A DNA stretch of 64,000 nucleotides from contig CAWCBA010000010.1 of assembly GCA_963793675.1 (NCBI GenBank), positions 620,001 to 684,000 on the forward strand, in the 5' to 3' direction. The translations under genes and the position numbers were made by a program. The stretch comes from RPQJ01 sp963793675. Its GTDB lineage: Bacteria; Pseudomonadota; Gammaproteobacteria; Steroidobacterales; Steroidobacteraceae. Below, one piece after another: positions 1 to 8,119 of this stretch. The notes below the pieces were generated by a model. It had not been told where the DNA came from, searched no databases, and worked only from the letters and a program-made list of their open reading frames with translations. Positions within the stretch are counted from its first letter, which is position 1; each line of letters starts with the position of its first letter.

Positions 1-866
1 CGGATCGCGCCGGTCATCGCCAGGCGGATGTCGGTGTCGATGTTGATCTTGCGCACGCCGTGCCTGATGCCGGTCACGATCTCCTCGACCGGCACCCCGT
101 AGGTTTCCTTCATCTGGCCGCCGTGCTTGCGGATGACCTCGAGCCACTCCTGCGGCACGCTCGATGAGCCGTGCATCACCAGGTGCGTGTTCGGGATGCG
201 CGCGTGGATTTCCTTGATGCGCTGGATCGCGAGGATGTCGCCGGTGGGCTTGCGCGTGAACTTGTAGGCACCGTGCGAGGTGCCGATGGCGATCGCCAGC
301 GCGTCGCACTGCGTCTGCTTGACGAAGTCGGCGGCCTGGTCCGGGTCGGTCAGCAGGTCCTCGCGCGTCATGTGGCCTTCGGCGCCGTGACCGTCTTCCT
401 TGTCTGCCTTCATCGTCTCGAGCGAGCCGAGCACACCGAGTTCGGCTTCGACCGTGATGCCGATCGAGTGCGCGAAGTCGACGACCTTGCGCGATGTCTC
501 GACGTTGTATTCGTAGGAAGAGGGCGTCTTGCCGTCCTCCTTGAGCGAGCCATCCATCATCACGCTCGAGAAACCGGAGCGGATGGCGCTCATGCAGACC
601 GCCGGCGACTGGCCGTGGTCCTGGTGCATGACTACCGGGATGTGCGGATACGCCTCGATGGCCGCCTGGATCAGGTGGCGCAGGAACGCCTCACCGGCGT
701 ACTTACGCGCGCCTGCCGAGCCCTGCATGATCACCGGGCTGTCGGTCTCGTCTGCCGCTTCCATGATGGCGCGGACCTGCTCGAGGTTGTTGACGTTGAA
801 CGCCGGCAGTCCATAGTGGTTTTCGGCGGCGTGGTCGAGCAGCTGGCGCATCGAGACGAGGGGCAT
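1..866 (-). CDS. fba: Fructose-bisphosphate aldolase class II (3' end outside window)
   Basis: Zinc-dependent aldolase that cleaves fructose 1,6-bisphosphate to dihydroxyacetone phosphate and glyceraldehyde 3-phosphate in the cytosol (glycolysis, gluconeogenesis). About 288 codons are visible from the ATG at 866. The protein opens with MPLVSMRQLLDHAAENHYG and contains the family's PAFNVNN segment near residue 20, the zinc-binding VMHQDHG segment near residue 80 and MMDGS after it, then EAELG, HGSSSVP and KINIDTD. The start is preceded by an AGGAAG ribosome site. The reading frame runs off the left edge, so the C-terminus is missing because of the window, not because of mutation. A second, unrelated class I aldolase lies at 54289-55182. 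Confidence 0.95.
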   Translation of the reverse strand, partial: MPLVSMRQLLDHAAENHYGLPAFNVNNLEQVRAIMEAADETDSPVIMQGSAGARKYAGEAFLRHLIQAAIEAYPHIPVVMHQDHGQSPAVCMSAIRSGFSSVMMDGSLKEDGKTPSSYEYNVETSRKVVDFAHSIGITVEAELGVLGSLETMKADKEDGHGAEGHMTREDLLTDPDQAADFVKQTQCDALAIAIGTSHGAYKFTRKPTGDILAIQRIKEIHARIPNTHLVMHGSSSVPQEWLEVIRKHGGQMKETYGVPVEEIVTGIRHGVRKINIDTDIRLAMTGAI

Positions 867-947
867 GGTTTCGCTTCCTGTGGGGAGATCCGTTGGGAGA
901 TTTTAGCGGGTTTTGACCGCTCAACGACCCGGGAAGGCCGCAAACCA

Positions 948-1071
948 GGGGCTAGGGGATAGGGGTTAGGGGTTAGGGGTTAGTCGGAGGTGTCGCTGAA
1001 CTGGACGTTGCAGCAAGCCGCCGATCTCAAGCGAGCTAACCCCTAACCCCTAACCCCTAACCCCTAGCCCC
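948..1071. repeat. Telomere-like TTAGGGG heptamer inverted repeat
   Basis: The left arm (948-983) is a run of four to five TTAGGGG-type heptamers and the right arm (1036-1071) is its reverse complement, with one mismatch in 36 positions, separated by a 52-nt loop. CCCCTAA copies continue to about 1080. The RNA could form a very stable stem, and the G-rich strand meets the spacing rule for G-quadruplexes. It lies immediately after the tdh stop and before the aldolase gene, both on the minus strand, so it could end tdh transcription. No known element is recognised. Confidence 0.8.
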
Positions 1072-1082
1072 TAACCCCTCCC

Positions 1083-2111
1083 TCAAGCCGCCCAGTCCAG
1101 GATCACTTTCCCCGACTGCCCGCTGCGCATGATTTCGAAGCCGTCGCGAAACTCCGCGATCGGCAGCCGGTGCGTGATGATCGGCGAGATGTCGAGGCCG
1201 CTCTGCAGCATCGCCGACATCTTGTACCAGGTCTCGAACATCTCGCGCCCGTAGACACCCTTGATCACGAGGCCCTTGAAGATCACCTGGTTCCAGTCGA
1301 TGGCGGTGTCCTCGGGCGGGATGCCGAGCAGGGCGACGCTGCCGCCGTGATGCATGGTGCGCAGCAGGTCGCGGAACGCGGCCGGATTGCCCGACATCTC
1401 GAGGCCGACGTCGAAGCCCTCGACCATGCCGAGGTCCGCCATGGTCTGGTCGAGCGTATCGCGGCTCACGTTGACGGCTTTGGTCGCGCCCATCTTGCGC
1501 GCGAGGTCGAGCCGGTAGTCGTTGACGTCGGTGATCACGATGTGGCGCGCGCCCACGTGACGCGCGATCGCGACGGCCATGATGCCGATCGGGCCCGCGC
1601 CCGTGATCAGCACGTCCTCGCCGACCAGGCTGAACGACAGCGCCGTGTGCGTCGCGTTGCCGAAAGGATCGAGAATCGACGCGACCTCGTCCGTGATCGC
1701 GTCACTGAGCTTGAACGCGTTGAACGCGGGGATCACGAGGTACTCGGCGAAGCAGCCCTGCCGGTTCACGCCGACGCCGACCGTGTTGCGGCAGAGGTGG
1801 CGGCGCCCGGCGCGGCAGTTGCGGCAGTAGCCGCAGGTGATGTGGCCTTCGCCCGACACGCGATCGCCGACCTTGAAGCCCTGGACCTCGCTGCCCAGTT
1901 CCACGATCCTGCCCACGTACTCGTGGCCCACGGCCATCGGCACCGGGATGGTCTTCTGCGCCCACTGGTCCCAGAGGTAGATGTGCATGTCCGTGCCGCA
2001 GATCGCGGTCTTGCCGACCTTGATCAGCACGTCGTTGGGGCCGACCCGGGGCTCCGGAATTTCCTCCATCCAGATGCCGGGTTCGGCTTTGGCCTTGACC
2101 AGTGCCTTCAT
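1083..2111 (-). CDS. tdh: L-threonine 3-dehydrogenase
   Basis: NAD-dependent, zinc-containing medium-chain dehydrogenase that oxidises L-threonine to 2-amino-3-ketobutyrate. At 342 residues it has the usual family length. Visible are the catalytic zinc site C38 within TAICGTD and H63-E64 within GHEYVG, the structural zinc cysteines C93, C96, C99 and C107, and a Rossmann glycine motif GAGPIG near residue 170. It lies 58 bp downstream of kbl on the same strand, so the unstable ketobutyrate product passes to Kbl; the pair is the standard threonine-to-glycine route. The stop codon is followed at once by the TTAGGGG inverted repeat. Confidence 0.96.
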   Translation of the reverse strand: MKALVKAKAEPGIWMEEIPEPRVGPNDVLIKVGKTAICGTDMHIYLWDQWAQKTIPVPMAVGHEYVGRIVELGSEVQGFKVGDRVSGEGHITCGYCRNCRAGRRHLCRNTVGVGVNRQGCFAEYLVIPAFNAFKLSDAITDEVASILDPFGNATHTALSFSLVGEDVLITGAGPIGIMAVAIARHVGARHIVITDVNDYRLDLARKMGATKAVNVSRDTLDQTMADLGMVEGFDVGLEMSGNPAAFRDLLRTMHHGGSVALLGIPPEDTAIDWNQVIFKGLVIKGVYGREMFETWYKMSAMLQSGLDISPIITHRLPIAEFRDGFEIMRSGQSGKVILDWAA

Positions 2112-2169
2112 GCTGCGATGCTCCAGCGGCGCGGGTCGCGCCTCGATCGGTGTGTTCGCCGGCCCGGCA

Positions 2170-3360
2170 TCAGCGGATGACGCCGAGTTCGCGGCCGACG
2201 GCGATGAATCCCTCGATGGCCCGGTCCAGTTGCTCCAGCGAGTGACCCGCGGTCATCTGCGTGCGGATGCGGGCCTTGCCCATGGGGACGACCGGGTACG
2301 AGAACCCGATGACGTAGACGCCGCGTTGCAGCAGTTTCTCGGCAAACTTCGCGGCCAGGGCCGCGTCGCCCAGCATCACCGGTGCGATCGGGTGCTCACC
2401 CGGCACGATGGTGAAGCCCGCCTCGTTCATGCGGCGGCGGAAATGCGTGGTGTTGCGACGCAGGTTCGCACGCAACTCGTCGCCGTCCTCGATCAGGTCG
2501 AGCACGCGCAGCGTCGAGGCCGCGATCACGGGCGGGATGCTGTTCGAGAACAGGTACGGGCGCGAACGCTGGCGCAGCCAGCCGACGATTTCGCCGCGCG
2601 CCGCCGTGTAACCACCCGCTGCGCCGCCGAGAGCCTTGCCCAGCGTGCCCGTGAGGATGTCGATGCGGCCCATCACGTCGCGAAATTCCGGTGTGCCCCT
2701 GCCGCGGTTGCCGATGAAACCAGTCGCGTGCGAGTCGTCGACCATCACCAGTGCACCATGGCGATCCGCCAGGTCGCAGATTTCCTGCAGACGAGCGATG
2801 ACGCCGTCCATCGAGAACACGCCGTCGGTCGCGATGAGCTTCACGCGCGCGCCTGACGCTTCCTTGAGGCGCGTCTCGAGTTCGCCCATGTCGTCATTGG
2901 CATAACGCAGGCGCTGCGCCTTGCACAGGCGGATGCCGTCGATGATGCTCGCGTGGTTGAGCGCGTCGCTGATCACCGCGTCCTGCTCGTCGAGCAGCGT
3001 CTCGAACAGTCCGCCGTTGGCGTCGAAGCACGACGAGTACAGGATCGTGTCGTCCATGCCGAGGAACGCGCTCAGGCGCGCCTCGAGCTCCTTGTGCACG
3101 TCCTGCGTGCCGCAGATGAAGCGCACGGAGGCCATGCCGTACCCGTAACGGTCGAGCGCGCGGTGCGCGGCTTCGCGGATCGACGGATGGTTCGCGAGCG
3201 CGAGGTAATTGTTGGCGCAGAGATTGATCAGTTCGCGGCCATCGGCGAGCCTGACCACGGGCTGCTGCGGCGAGCTGAGCACGCGTTCCGGCTTGAACAG
3301 CCCGGCGCCTTTCAGGTCTTCGGTCTGGGCGGCCAGTCGGTCGAGAAAACCACGATCCAT
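2170..3360 (-). CDS. kbl: 2-amino-3-ketobutyrate CoA ligase (glycine C-acetyltransferase)
   Basis: PLP-dependent alpha-oxoamine synthase, 396 residues, that converts 2-amino-3-ketobutyrate and CoA to glycine and acetyl-CoA. The Schiff-base lysine is K242 in GTLGKALGG; VMVDDSHATG carries the aspartate and histidine that contact the cofactor, and NNYLAL and YSSCFDANGG are family segments. It is the first gene of a kbl-tdh unit. Its start sits about 25 bp downstream of a likely promoter that it shares back-to-back with hslR. Confidence 0.96.
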   Translation of the reverse strand: MDRGFLDRLAAQTEDLKGAGLFKPERVLSSPQQPVVRLADGRELINLCANNYLALANHPSIREAAHRALDRYGYGMASVRFICGTQDVHKELEARLSAFLGMDDTILYSSCFDANGGLFETLLDEQDAVISDALNHASIIDGIRLCKAQRLRYANDDMGELETRLKEASGARVKLIATDGVFSMDGVIARLQEICDLADRHGALVMVDDSHATGFIGNRGRGTPEFRDVMGRIDILTGTLGKALGGAAGGYTAARGEIVGWLRQRSRPYLFSNSIPPVIAASTLRVLDLIEDGDELRANLRRNTTHFRRRMNEAGFTIVPGEHPIAPVMLGDAALAAKFAEKLLQRGVYVIGFSYPVVPMGKARIRTQMTAGHSLEQLDRAIEGFIAVGRELGVIR

Positions 3361-3390
3361 GGGGTGGGGCGCCTGCGGCTACGGAGCGCG

Positions 3391-3411
3391 GATTATAAGG
3401 GCCTTATAATC
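3391..3411. promoter_or_regulatory. Palindromic divergent promoter core for kbl and hslR
   Basis: Positions 3391-3411 form a perfect palindrome of two 10-bp arms around one central base. Each arm holds a consensus -10 box: TATAAT at 3405-3410 on the plus strand and at 3397-3392 on the minus strand. The plus-strand box would start transcription close to 3417, the GTG of hslR, implying a leaderless message; the minus-strand box would give kbl a leader of about 25 nt. No good -35 box is evident. The promoter role is inferred. Confidence 0.5.
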
Positions 3412-3416
3412 GCGGC

Positions 3417-3896
3417 GTGGTATCCCGCAAGAACGACCCGTCGCGCCGGCGTGGCGACGACGATGAACAGGGCGGCCCCGGTGGCGCCGGTGGCTCGGGC
3501 GGCTCGCTGCGAGTCGATAAATGGCTCTGGTGCGCCCGGTTTTTCAAGACCCGCAGCCTCGCGCAGGAGGCCGTCGAAGGCGGGCACGTGCAGCTGGACG
3601 GTGATCGAATAAAGGCATCACGCGTGGTGAAGCCGGGCGATCGGCTGCAGATCACGCGGGATCGCGAGCAGTTCGTCGTCGACGTCGTGTCGATCCCCGT
3701 GCGACGTGGGCCGGCGGCCGAAGCCCGTGAGCACTATCGCGAAACCGCGGAGAGCGAGGCTGCCCGGGCGCATGTCCGCGAACTGAACCGGCTGGCCGGG
3801 CCCGTCTCCACCGGGCGCCCCGACAAGCGGGAGAGGCGCGACCTCATGCGGATCGTGAAGGGCCGGGGTGGCCTCCCGGACGACGACCTGCCCTAG
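3417..3896 (+). CDS. hslR: Ribosome-associated heat shock protein 15 (S4 domain)
   Basis: Small RNA-binding protein of the Hsp15 family, which rescues stalled 50S subunits carrying peptidyl-tRNA. The S4 domain begins at LRVDKWLWCARFFKTRSLA and continues through VVKPGDRLQITRD; the basic tail with RPDKRERRDL is typical. Length is 159 residues including a Gly/Arg-rich N-terminal stretch. The start is a GTG with no ribosome site ahead, consistent with the adjacent -10 box giving a leaderless transcript. A start further inside, nearer the S4 domain, cannot be excluded. Confidence 0.9.
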   Translation: MVSRKNDPSRRRGDDDEQGGPGGAGGSGGSLRVDKWLWCARFFKTRSLAQEAVEGGHVQLDGDRIKASRVVKPGDRLQITRDREQFVVDVVSIPVRRGPAAEAREHYRETAESEAARAHVRELNRLAGPVSTGRPDKRERRDLMRIVKGRGGLPDDDLP

Positions 3897-3985
3897 GGTG
3901 CCCGTCCCCCCGGGTTCGTGAACGGGCTCACATCCCTCCTCGCAACGGCCGGGTACCTTGGGCGCATTGCCGGGGAGCCTGGAAG

Positions 3986-4165
3986 ATGAGCCACATACCG
4001 AAGCCGAACGACGAACCTGTTGCCAGCGACCGGGTATCCGTGGCGCTGAGCCGCGTGGGCGCCCTGGTCGAGGACCCGCCAGCGCTGCCGGAGGAAGCGG
4101 AAGACTTCGGTTGGGAAGCGAGCGTGCTCGAGATATTGCGCAAGCGCCTGGGCGCAGCGGAGTAA
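3986..4165 (+). CDS. Small acidic hypothetical protein (59 aa)
   Basis: A 59-codon reading frame starting MSHIPKPNDEPVAS and ending ILRKRLGAAE, with a GGAAG-type ribosome site just upstream. It lies between hslR and the queuosine-precursor transporter on the same strand. The sequence is rich in Glu, Pro and Ala, with a possible C-terminal amphipathic helix (FGWEASVLEILRKRLG). No family is recognised. Its place in a gap between two real genes and its ordinary codon use support it; the short length keeps confidence moderate. Confidence 0.5.
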   Translation: MSHIPKPNDEPVASDRVSVALSRVGALVEDPPALPEEAEDFGWEASVLEILRKRLGAAE

Positions 4166-4315
4166 GCAGCGGGTCCTTGCGGACGCATCGAAAACCGCGT
4201 TCGACCCGCACGGTCGATGGCGAGAGGAGATGGCCGGCCACGCAGGCCAGGCGTGCCAGGCAGTGTAAGCTCCGCGCCGCACACGCATATTCCAGCAACG
4301 CAGGGGATCCCGCCG

Positions 4316-5086
4316 ATGTCAGTGTCCTCGCTGGGGTCGCGCTCGACGCGGCTCTTCGTCCTGCTGACCGCATTTTTCGTCGGCAACGCCGTCGTCGCCG
4401 AGTTCGTCGGCGTCAAGATCTTCGCGCTCGAGCAGACGTTCGGCCTGCCGCCGTTTGGCTGGAACCTGTTCGGCCGGCAAGGGTCGCTCAGCTTCACGGC
4501 CGGCGTGCTGATCTGGCCCATCGTCTTCATCCTCACGGACGTCATCAACGAATACTTCGGCCGCCGCGGTGTGCGCCTGATCTCGTACGCCGCGATCGGG
4601 ATGATCTCGTACGCCTTCCTGTTCGCGTACGCATCGATACACCTCGCGCCCGCCGGGTTCTGGGTGACGGTCAACGCGGAACGCGGCGTGCCGGACATGC
4701 AGGCCGCCTACAACAGCGTCTTCGGCCAGGGCCTGTGGACGATCGGTGGTTCGATCACCGCGTTCTTCATCGGCCAGCTGATCGACGTCAATATCTTTCA
4801 TTACATCCGCGGGCTGACCGGCGAACGCTGGATCTGGTTGCGCGCGACGGCGTCGACCGCGGTCTCGCAGTTGATCGACAGCTTCGTCGTGCTCTACATC
4901 GCGTTCGTGCTCGGGCCGCAGCAGTGGCCGATCTCGCTGTTCCTCGCGGTCGGCACGGTGAACTACTGCTACAAGATGGCGGCGGCCGTGGGCCTGAGCC
5001 CGCTGCTGTACCTGTCGCGACGGTGGATCGAGAACTTCCTCGGTCGCGACGAGGCCGCCCGATTGAAAGCCGAGGCGGCTGCGTAG
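4316..5086 (+). CDS. yhhQ: Queuosine precursor transporter (YhhQ/VUT family)
   Basis: Integral membrane protein of the DUF165 family; E. coli YhhQ imports preQ0 and preQ1 for queuosine synthesis in tRNA. It is 256 residues with about six hydrophobic segments. Family-specific motifs include VGVKIF near the N-terminus, WPIVFILTDVINEYFGRR near residue 75 and SQLIDSFVV near residue 190. I chose the ATG at 4316, preceded by AGGGG, over an upstream in-frame start at 4217, because the upstream extension is Arg/Pro-rich and unlike the family. Confidence 0.92.
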   Translation: MSVSSLGSRSTRLFVLLTAFFVGNAVVAEFVGVKIFALEQTFGLPPFGWNLFGRQGSLSFTAGVLIWPIVFILTDVINEYFGRRGVRLISYAAIGMISYAFLFAYASIHLAPAGFWVTVNAERGVPDMQAAYNSVFGQGLWTIGGSITAFFIGQLIDVNIFHYIRGLTGERWIWLRATASTAVSQLIDSFVVLYIAFVLGPQQWPISLFLAVGTVNYCYKMAAAVGLSPLLYLSRRWIENFLGRDEAARLKAEAAA

Positions 5087-5163
5087 ACCGTGAACGCTCC
5101 CATGCCAGTGGGAGCGCGCAGCGTTTCGCATTGAGCCGGTTGCGGCGTTCCACTGCACCCCGG

Positions 5164-5298
5164 GTCTCGCGCGCATCGCAAAGAAATAGGGGACACTCAC
5201 CTATTTCCCTGTGGGAAATAGGTGAGTGTCCCCTATCCTTTCTCCCATCTCGGAAATAGGTGAGTGCATCCCCTATTCCTCTGCGATGCGCGCGAGAC
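5164..5298. repeat. Nested REP-like palindromes, GGGGACACTCACC family
   Basis: A perfect 24-bp inverted repeat (5186-5209 with 5213-5236, loop 3 nt) is followed by a third partial copy of the same unit at about 5252-5279. The whole group lies inside an outer perfect 17-bp inverted repeat (5164-5180 with 5282-5298). Related units occur at 18301-18355 and 31163-31214 and, weakly, near 29410. It lies between the converging genes yhhQ and gspF, where REP-type elements and terminators commonly sit. Confidence 0.8.
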
Positions 5299-5347
5299 TT
5301 CGTGGCGCGGAGAAAGTCCGGGTTCGCTGTGACGGGAGCCGTTGGCG

Positions 5348-6586
5348 CTACTTGACGAGCTGGTTCAGCTCGAAGATCGGCAGCAGCATCGCCAGCACGA
5401 TGATGAGCACGAGCCCGCCCATCACCAGGATCATCAGCGGGCCGAGCAAGCCGACCAGCGCCTGCAGCAGCGTGTCCAGCTCGCGCTCCTGGTGATGCGC
5501 CGCACGCTCGAGCAACGTGTCGAGCTCGCCGCTCGACTCGCCGCTCGAGATCAGGTGGATCATCATCGGCGGAAACAGCCGGCTCTGGCCGAGCGACTTG
5601 CCGATGGGCGCGCCTTCGCGCACGCGGATCGCGGCATCCGCGACCGCCGCTTTCATCGGCAAGTTGGTGACGACCTCGCCCGAGATGCGCAGCGCATCGA
5701 GCACCGGCACGGTGCTGGCGGTGAGCGTGCTCAGCGTGCGTGCAAATCGCGCCGTGTTCGAGCCGCGCACGATCTTGCCGATCAGCGGCAGGCGCAGCAG
5801 CAGTTCGTGCCAGCGGCGGCGGTTGGACGCGACTCGCAGCCAGCGCGAGAACAGCCAGAATCCCAGTCCGATGCCGGCGATCAGGAACACGCCGTAGGCG
5901 CGCATGAAGTCGCTGCCCGCGATCAGCGCCTGCGTCAGCAGCGGCAGCTCGGCCTCGCTGTTGCGGAAGACCTCGACGACCTTCGGCACCACGGACACCA
6001 GCAGGAAGAACACGATCGCGATGCAGACCAGGAACAGCATCACCGGGTAGAGCAGGGCGCCCATCGTGCGGCTGCGCAATTCCTCGCGGTTCTCGGTGTA
6101 GTCCGCCAGCCGTTCGAGCACGGCGTCGAGGTGGCCTGATTGTTCGCTCGCCGCCACTGTCGCGCGGTACAGCTCGGGGAAGCTGTTCGGAAACTCGTTG
6201 AGGCTGTCGGCGAGGGTGTAGCCCTCCATGACCTTGGAGCGCACGCCGAGCAGGGTATTGCGCACCTTCGGCTTGTCCGTCTGCTGCGAAACGGCGAGCA
6301 GCGCCTCTTCGAGCGGCAGCGCGGACTTGACGAGCGTCGCCAGCTGGCGCGTGACCAGCGAGAGGTCCGCGGCGCTCAACCCGCGCTGAAACTTGAACGA
6401 CAACTGGCGGCCCGAGCCGCCTGCCGCAGCCGCCTGCTTCTGCTCACCGACGACCTCGGTGACGGAGACCGGCAGCAGTGCCTGCTCGCGCAGCAACTGC
6501 CGCACGTGGCGCGCGGTATCGCCTTCGAGAACGCCCTTGCGCTCCCGGCCACCCGCGTCGACCGCAACGTACAGGAAAGCCGCCAT
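5348..6586 (-). CDS. gspF: Type II secretion inner-membrane platform protein GspF
   Basis: Polytopic platform protein of the type II secretion system that couples the GspE ATPase to pseudopilus assembly. It is 412 residues. It has two repeated cytoplasmic T2SSF domains, in about residues 70-190 and 275-395, and three hydrophobic segments near 170-195, 220-240 and 380-405. The N-terminal AAFLYVAVDAGGRERKG and the motif VTRQLATLVKSALPLEEAL are typical. It is the last gene of gspC-D-E-F, starting 9 bp after gspE, and no gspG follows. Confidence 0.95.
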   Translation of the reverse strand: MAAFLYVAVDAGGRERKGVLEGDTARHVRQLLREQALLPVSVTEVVGEQKQAAAAGGSGRQLSFKFQRGLSAADLSLVTRQLATLVKSALPLEEALLAVSQQTDKPKVRNTLLGVRSKVMEGYTLADSLNEFPNSFPELYRATVAASEQSGHLDAVLERLADYTENREELRSRTMGALLYPVMLFLVCIAIVFFLLVSVVPKVVEVFRNSEAELPLLTQALIAGSDFMRAYGVFLIAGIGLGFWLFSRWLRVASNRRRWHELLLRLPLIGKIVRGSNTARFARTLSTLTASTVPVLDALRISGEVVTNLPMKAAVADAAIRVREGAPIGKSLGQSRLFPPMMIHLISSGESSGELDTLLERAAHHQERELDTLLQALVGLLGPLMILVMGGLVLIIVLAMLLPIFELNQLVK

Positions 6587-6595
6587 GGTGCGCCG

Positions 6596-8119
6596 TCAGT
6601 CCTCGCGCGTGACTTTGAGGACTTCCTCGATCGTGGTCACGCCAGCGAGCACCTTGGCGCGCCCATCGTCGCGGATGCCAGGTGTCCGCATGCGGGCATA
6701 GCGCTCGAGTTCGAGTTCCGAGGCGCCGTCGTGGATCATCGCCCGCAGGTGCTCGTCGACGATCACGAGTTCGTAGATCCCGGTGCGGCCGCGATACCCG
6801 CCACTGGGGTCGCGCGGATTCGGACGGTACAGCGTGGGCGAGGGCGCGTCGTCCGGCAGGTTGAGCAGGCGGCGCTCGTATTCGCCGGCCGTGTAGGCCT
6901 CGCGCGTCGCGGGGTTCAACACGCGCACGAGGCGCTGGGCCAGCAGGCCGACCACGGACGAGGCGAGCAGGAACGGCTCGATGCCCATGTCGCGCAGCCG
7001 CGTGACGGCGCCGACGGCGGTGTTCGTGTGCAGCGTCGAGAGCACCAGGTGGCCCGTCAAGCTCGACTGCACCGCGATCTGGGCAGTCTCCAGGTCGCGA
7101 ATTTCGCCGACCATCACGACGTCCGGGTCCTGGCGCAGGATCGCGCGCAGGCCGCGTGCAAAGGTCATCTCGACGCGGGTGTTGACCTGGGTCTGGCCGA
7201 TGCCGTCGATGTAGTACTCGATCGGGTCCTCGACCGTCATGATGTTGCGCGTGCGGTCGTTGATGCGGTCGAGCGCCGCGTACAGCGTGGTGGTCTTGCC
7301 TGAGCCGGTGGGGCCGGTGACGAGCAGGATGCCGTTCGGCTTGTGGATCAGCTCGTCGATGTGGTTCTGGGTGATGGTGTCCATGCCGAGCGAGTTGAGG
7401 TCGAGCCGCCCCGCCTGCTTGTCGAGCAGTCGCAGCACGACGCGTTCGCCGTGGCCGGCCGGGATGGTCGAGACGCGCACGTCCACCGCGCGGCCCGCGA
7501 TGCGCAGTGAAATGCGGCCGTCCTGCGGCAGGCGCTTCTCGGCAATGTCGAGTCGCGACATCACCTTGATGCGCGAGACGATCAGCGGCGCGACCGCGCG
7601 CTTGGTCTGCAGCACTTCGCGCAGCATGCCGTCGACGCGGAAGCGGATCACGAGGCGGTTTTCGAAGGGCTCGACGTGGATGTCGGAGGCGTTCTCCTTC
7701 ACTGCCTGCGTGAGCAGCGCATTGATCAGGCGGATGACCGGGGCTTCGTCCTCGCTCTCGAGCAGGTCGGACTGTTCCGGGATGTCCTGGGCGAGGTTGG
7801 CGAGGTCGGTTTCTTCGTCGAGCCCGCCCATCGCGTCCATCGTCGTGCCTGAGCCGGCCTCGTAGGCCTCGCGCAGCAGCAGGTCGAAGCGCTCGAGGTT
7901 CACGCGCTCGAGCTTGAGCGGGCGGCGCAGGTGGCGGCGCACCTCGGCCAGGGCCAGCGGCGAGGCGCCGTCGCGGACGACCACGTCGGCACTGTCGTCG
8001 GCCAGTTCGCGGACGAGCACGCCGTGACGCTTGGCGAAGGCGAATGGCAGCGGACGGACCGGGTCGGAGACCCGGCCGGCCGCAGCCAGGATCGCTTCGT
8101 CGGTGGCCGTGGTGCTCAC
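6596..8119 (-). CDS. gspE: Type II secretion ATPase GspE
   Basis: Cytoplasmic hexameric ATPase that powers the type II secretion pseudopilus. It is 507 residues. The Walker A motif GPTGSGKTTT is near residue 270, followed by the aspartate box (MTVEDPIEYYIDGIGQTQVN), a Walker B region (RQDPDVVMVGEIRD) and the histidine box (TGHLVLSTLHTNTA). The C-terminal zinc-binding tetracysteine seen in many GspE proteins is not evident. The GTG start overlaps the gspD stop codon by 4 bp, which indicates translational coupling. Confidence 0.95.
   Translation of the reverse strand: MSTTATDEAILAAAGRVSDPVRPLPFAFAKRHGVLVRELADDSADVVVRDGASPLALAEVRRHLRRPLKLERVNLERFDLLLREAYEAGSGTTMDAMGGLDEETDLANLAQDIPEQSDLLESEDEAPVIRLINALLTQAVKENASDIHVEPFENRLVIRFRVDGMLREVLQTKRAVAPLIVSRIKVMSRLDIAEKRLPQDGRISLRIAGRAVDVRVSTIPAGHGERVVLRLLDKQAGRLDLNSLGMDTITQNHIDELIHKPNGILLVTGPTGSGKTTTLYAALDRINDRTRNIMTVEDPIEYYIDGIGQTQVNTRVEMTFARGLRAILRQDPDVVMVGEIRDLETAQIAVQSSLTGHLVLSTLHTNTAVGAVTRLRDMGIEPFLLASSVVGLLAQRLVRVLNPATREAYTAGEYERRLLNLPDDAPSPTLYRPNPRDPSGGYRGRTGIYELVIVDEHLRAMIHDGASELELERYARMRTPGIRDDGRAKVLAGVTTIEEVLKVTRED

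Noticed and set aside
3618..4698. Long minus-strand frames opposite hslR and yhhQ
   Set aside because: No start with a ribosome site and no domain match; the plus-strand genes explain the coding signal.
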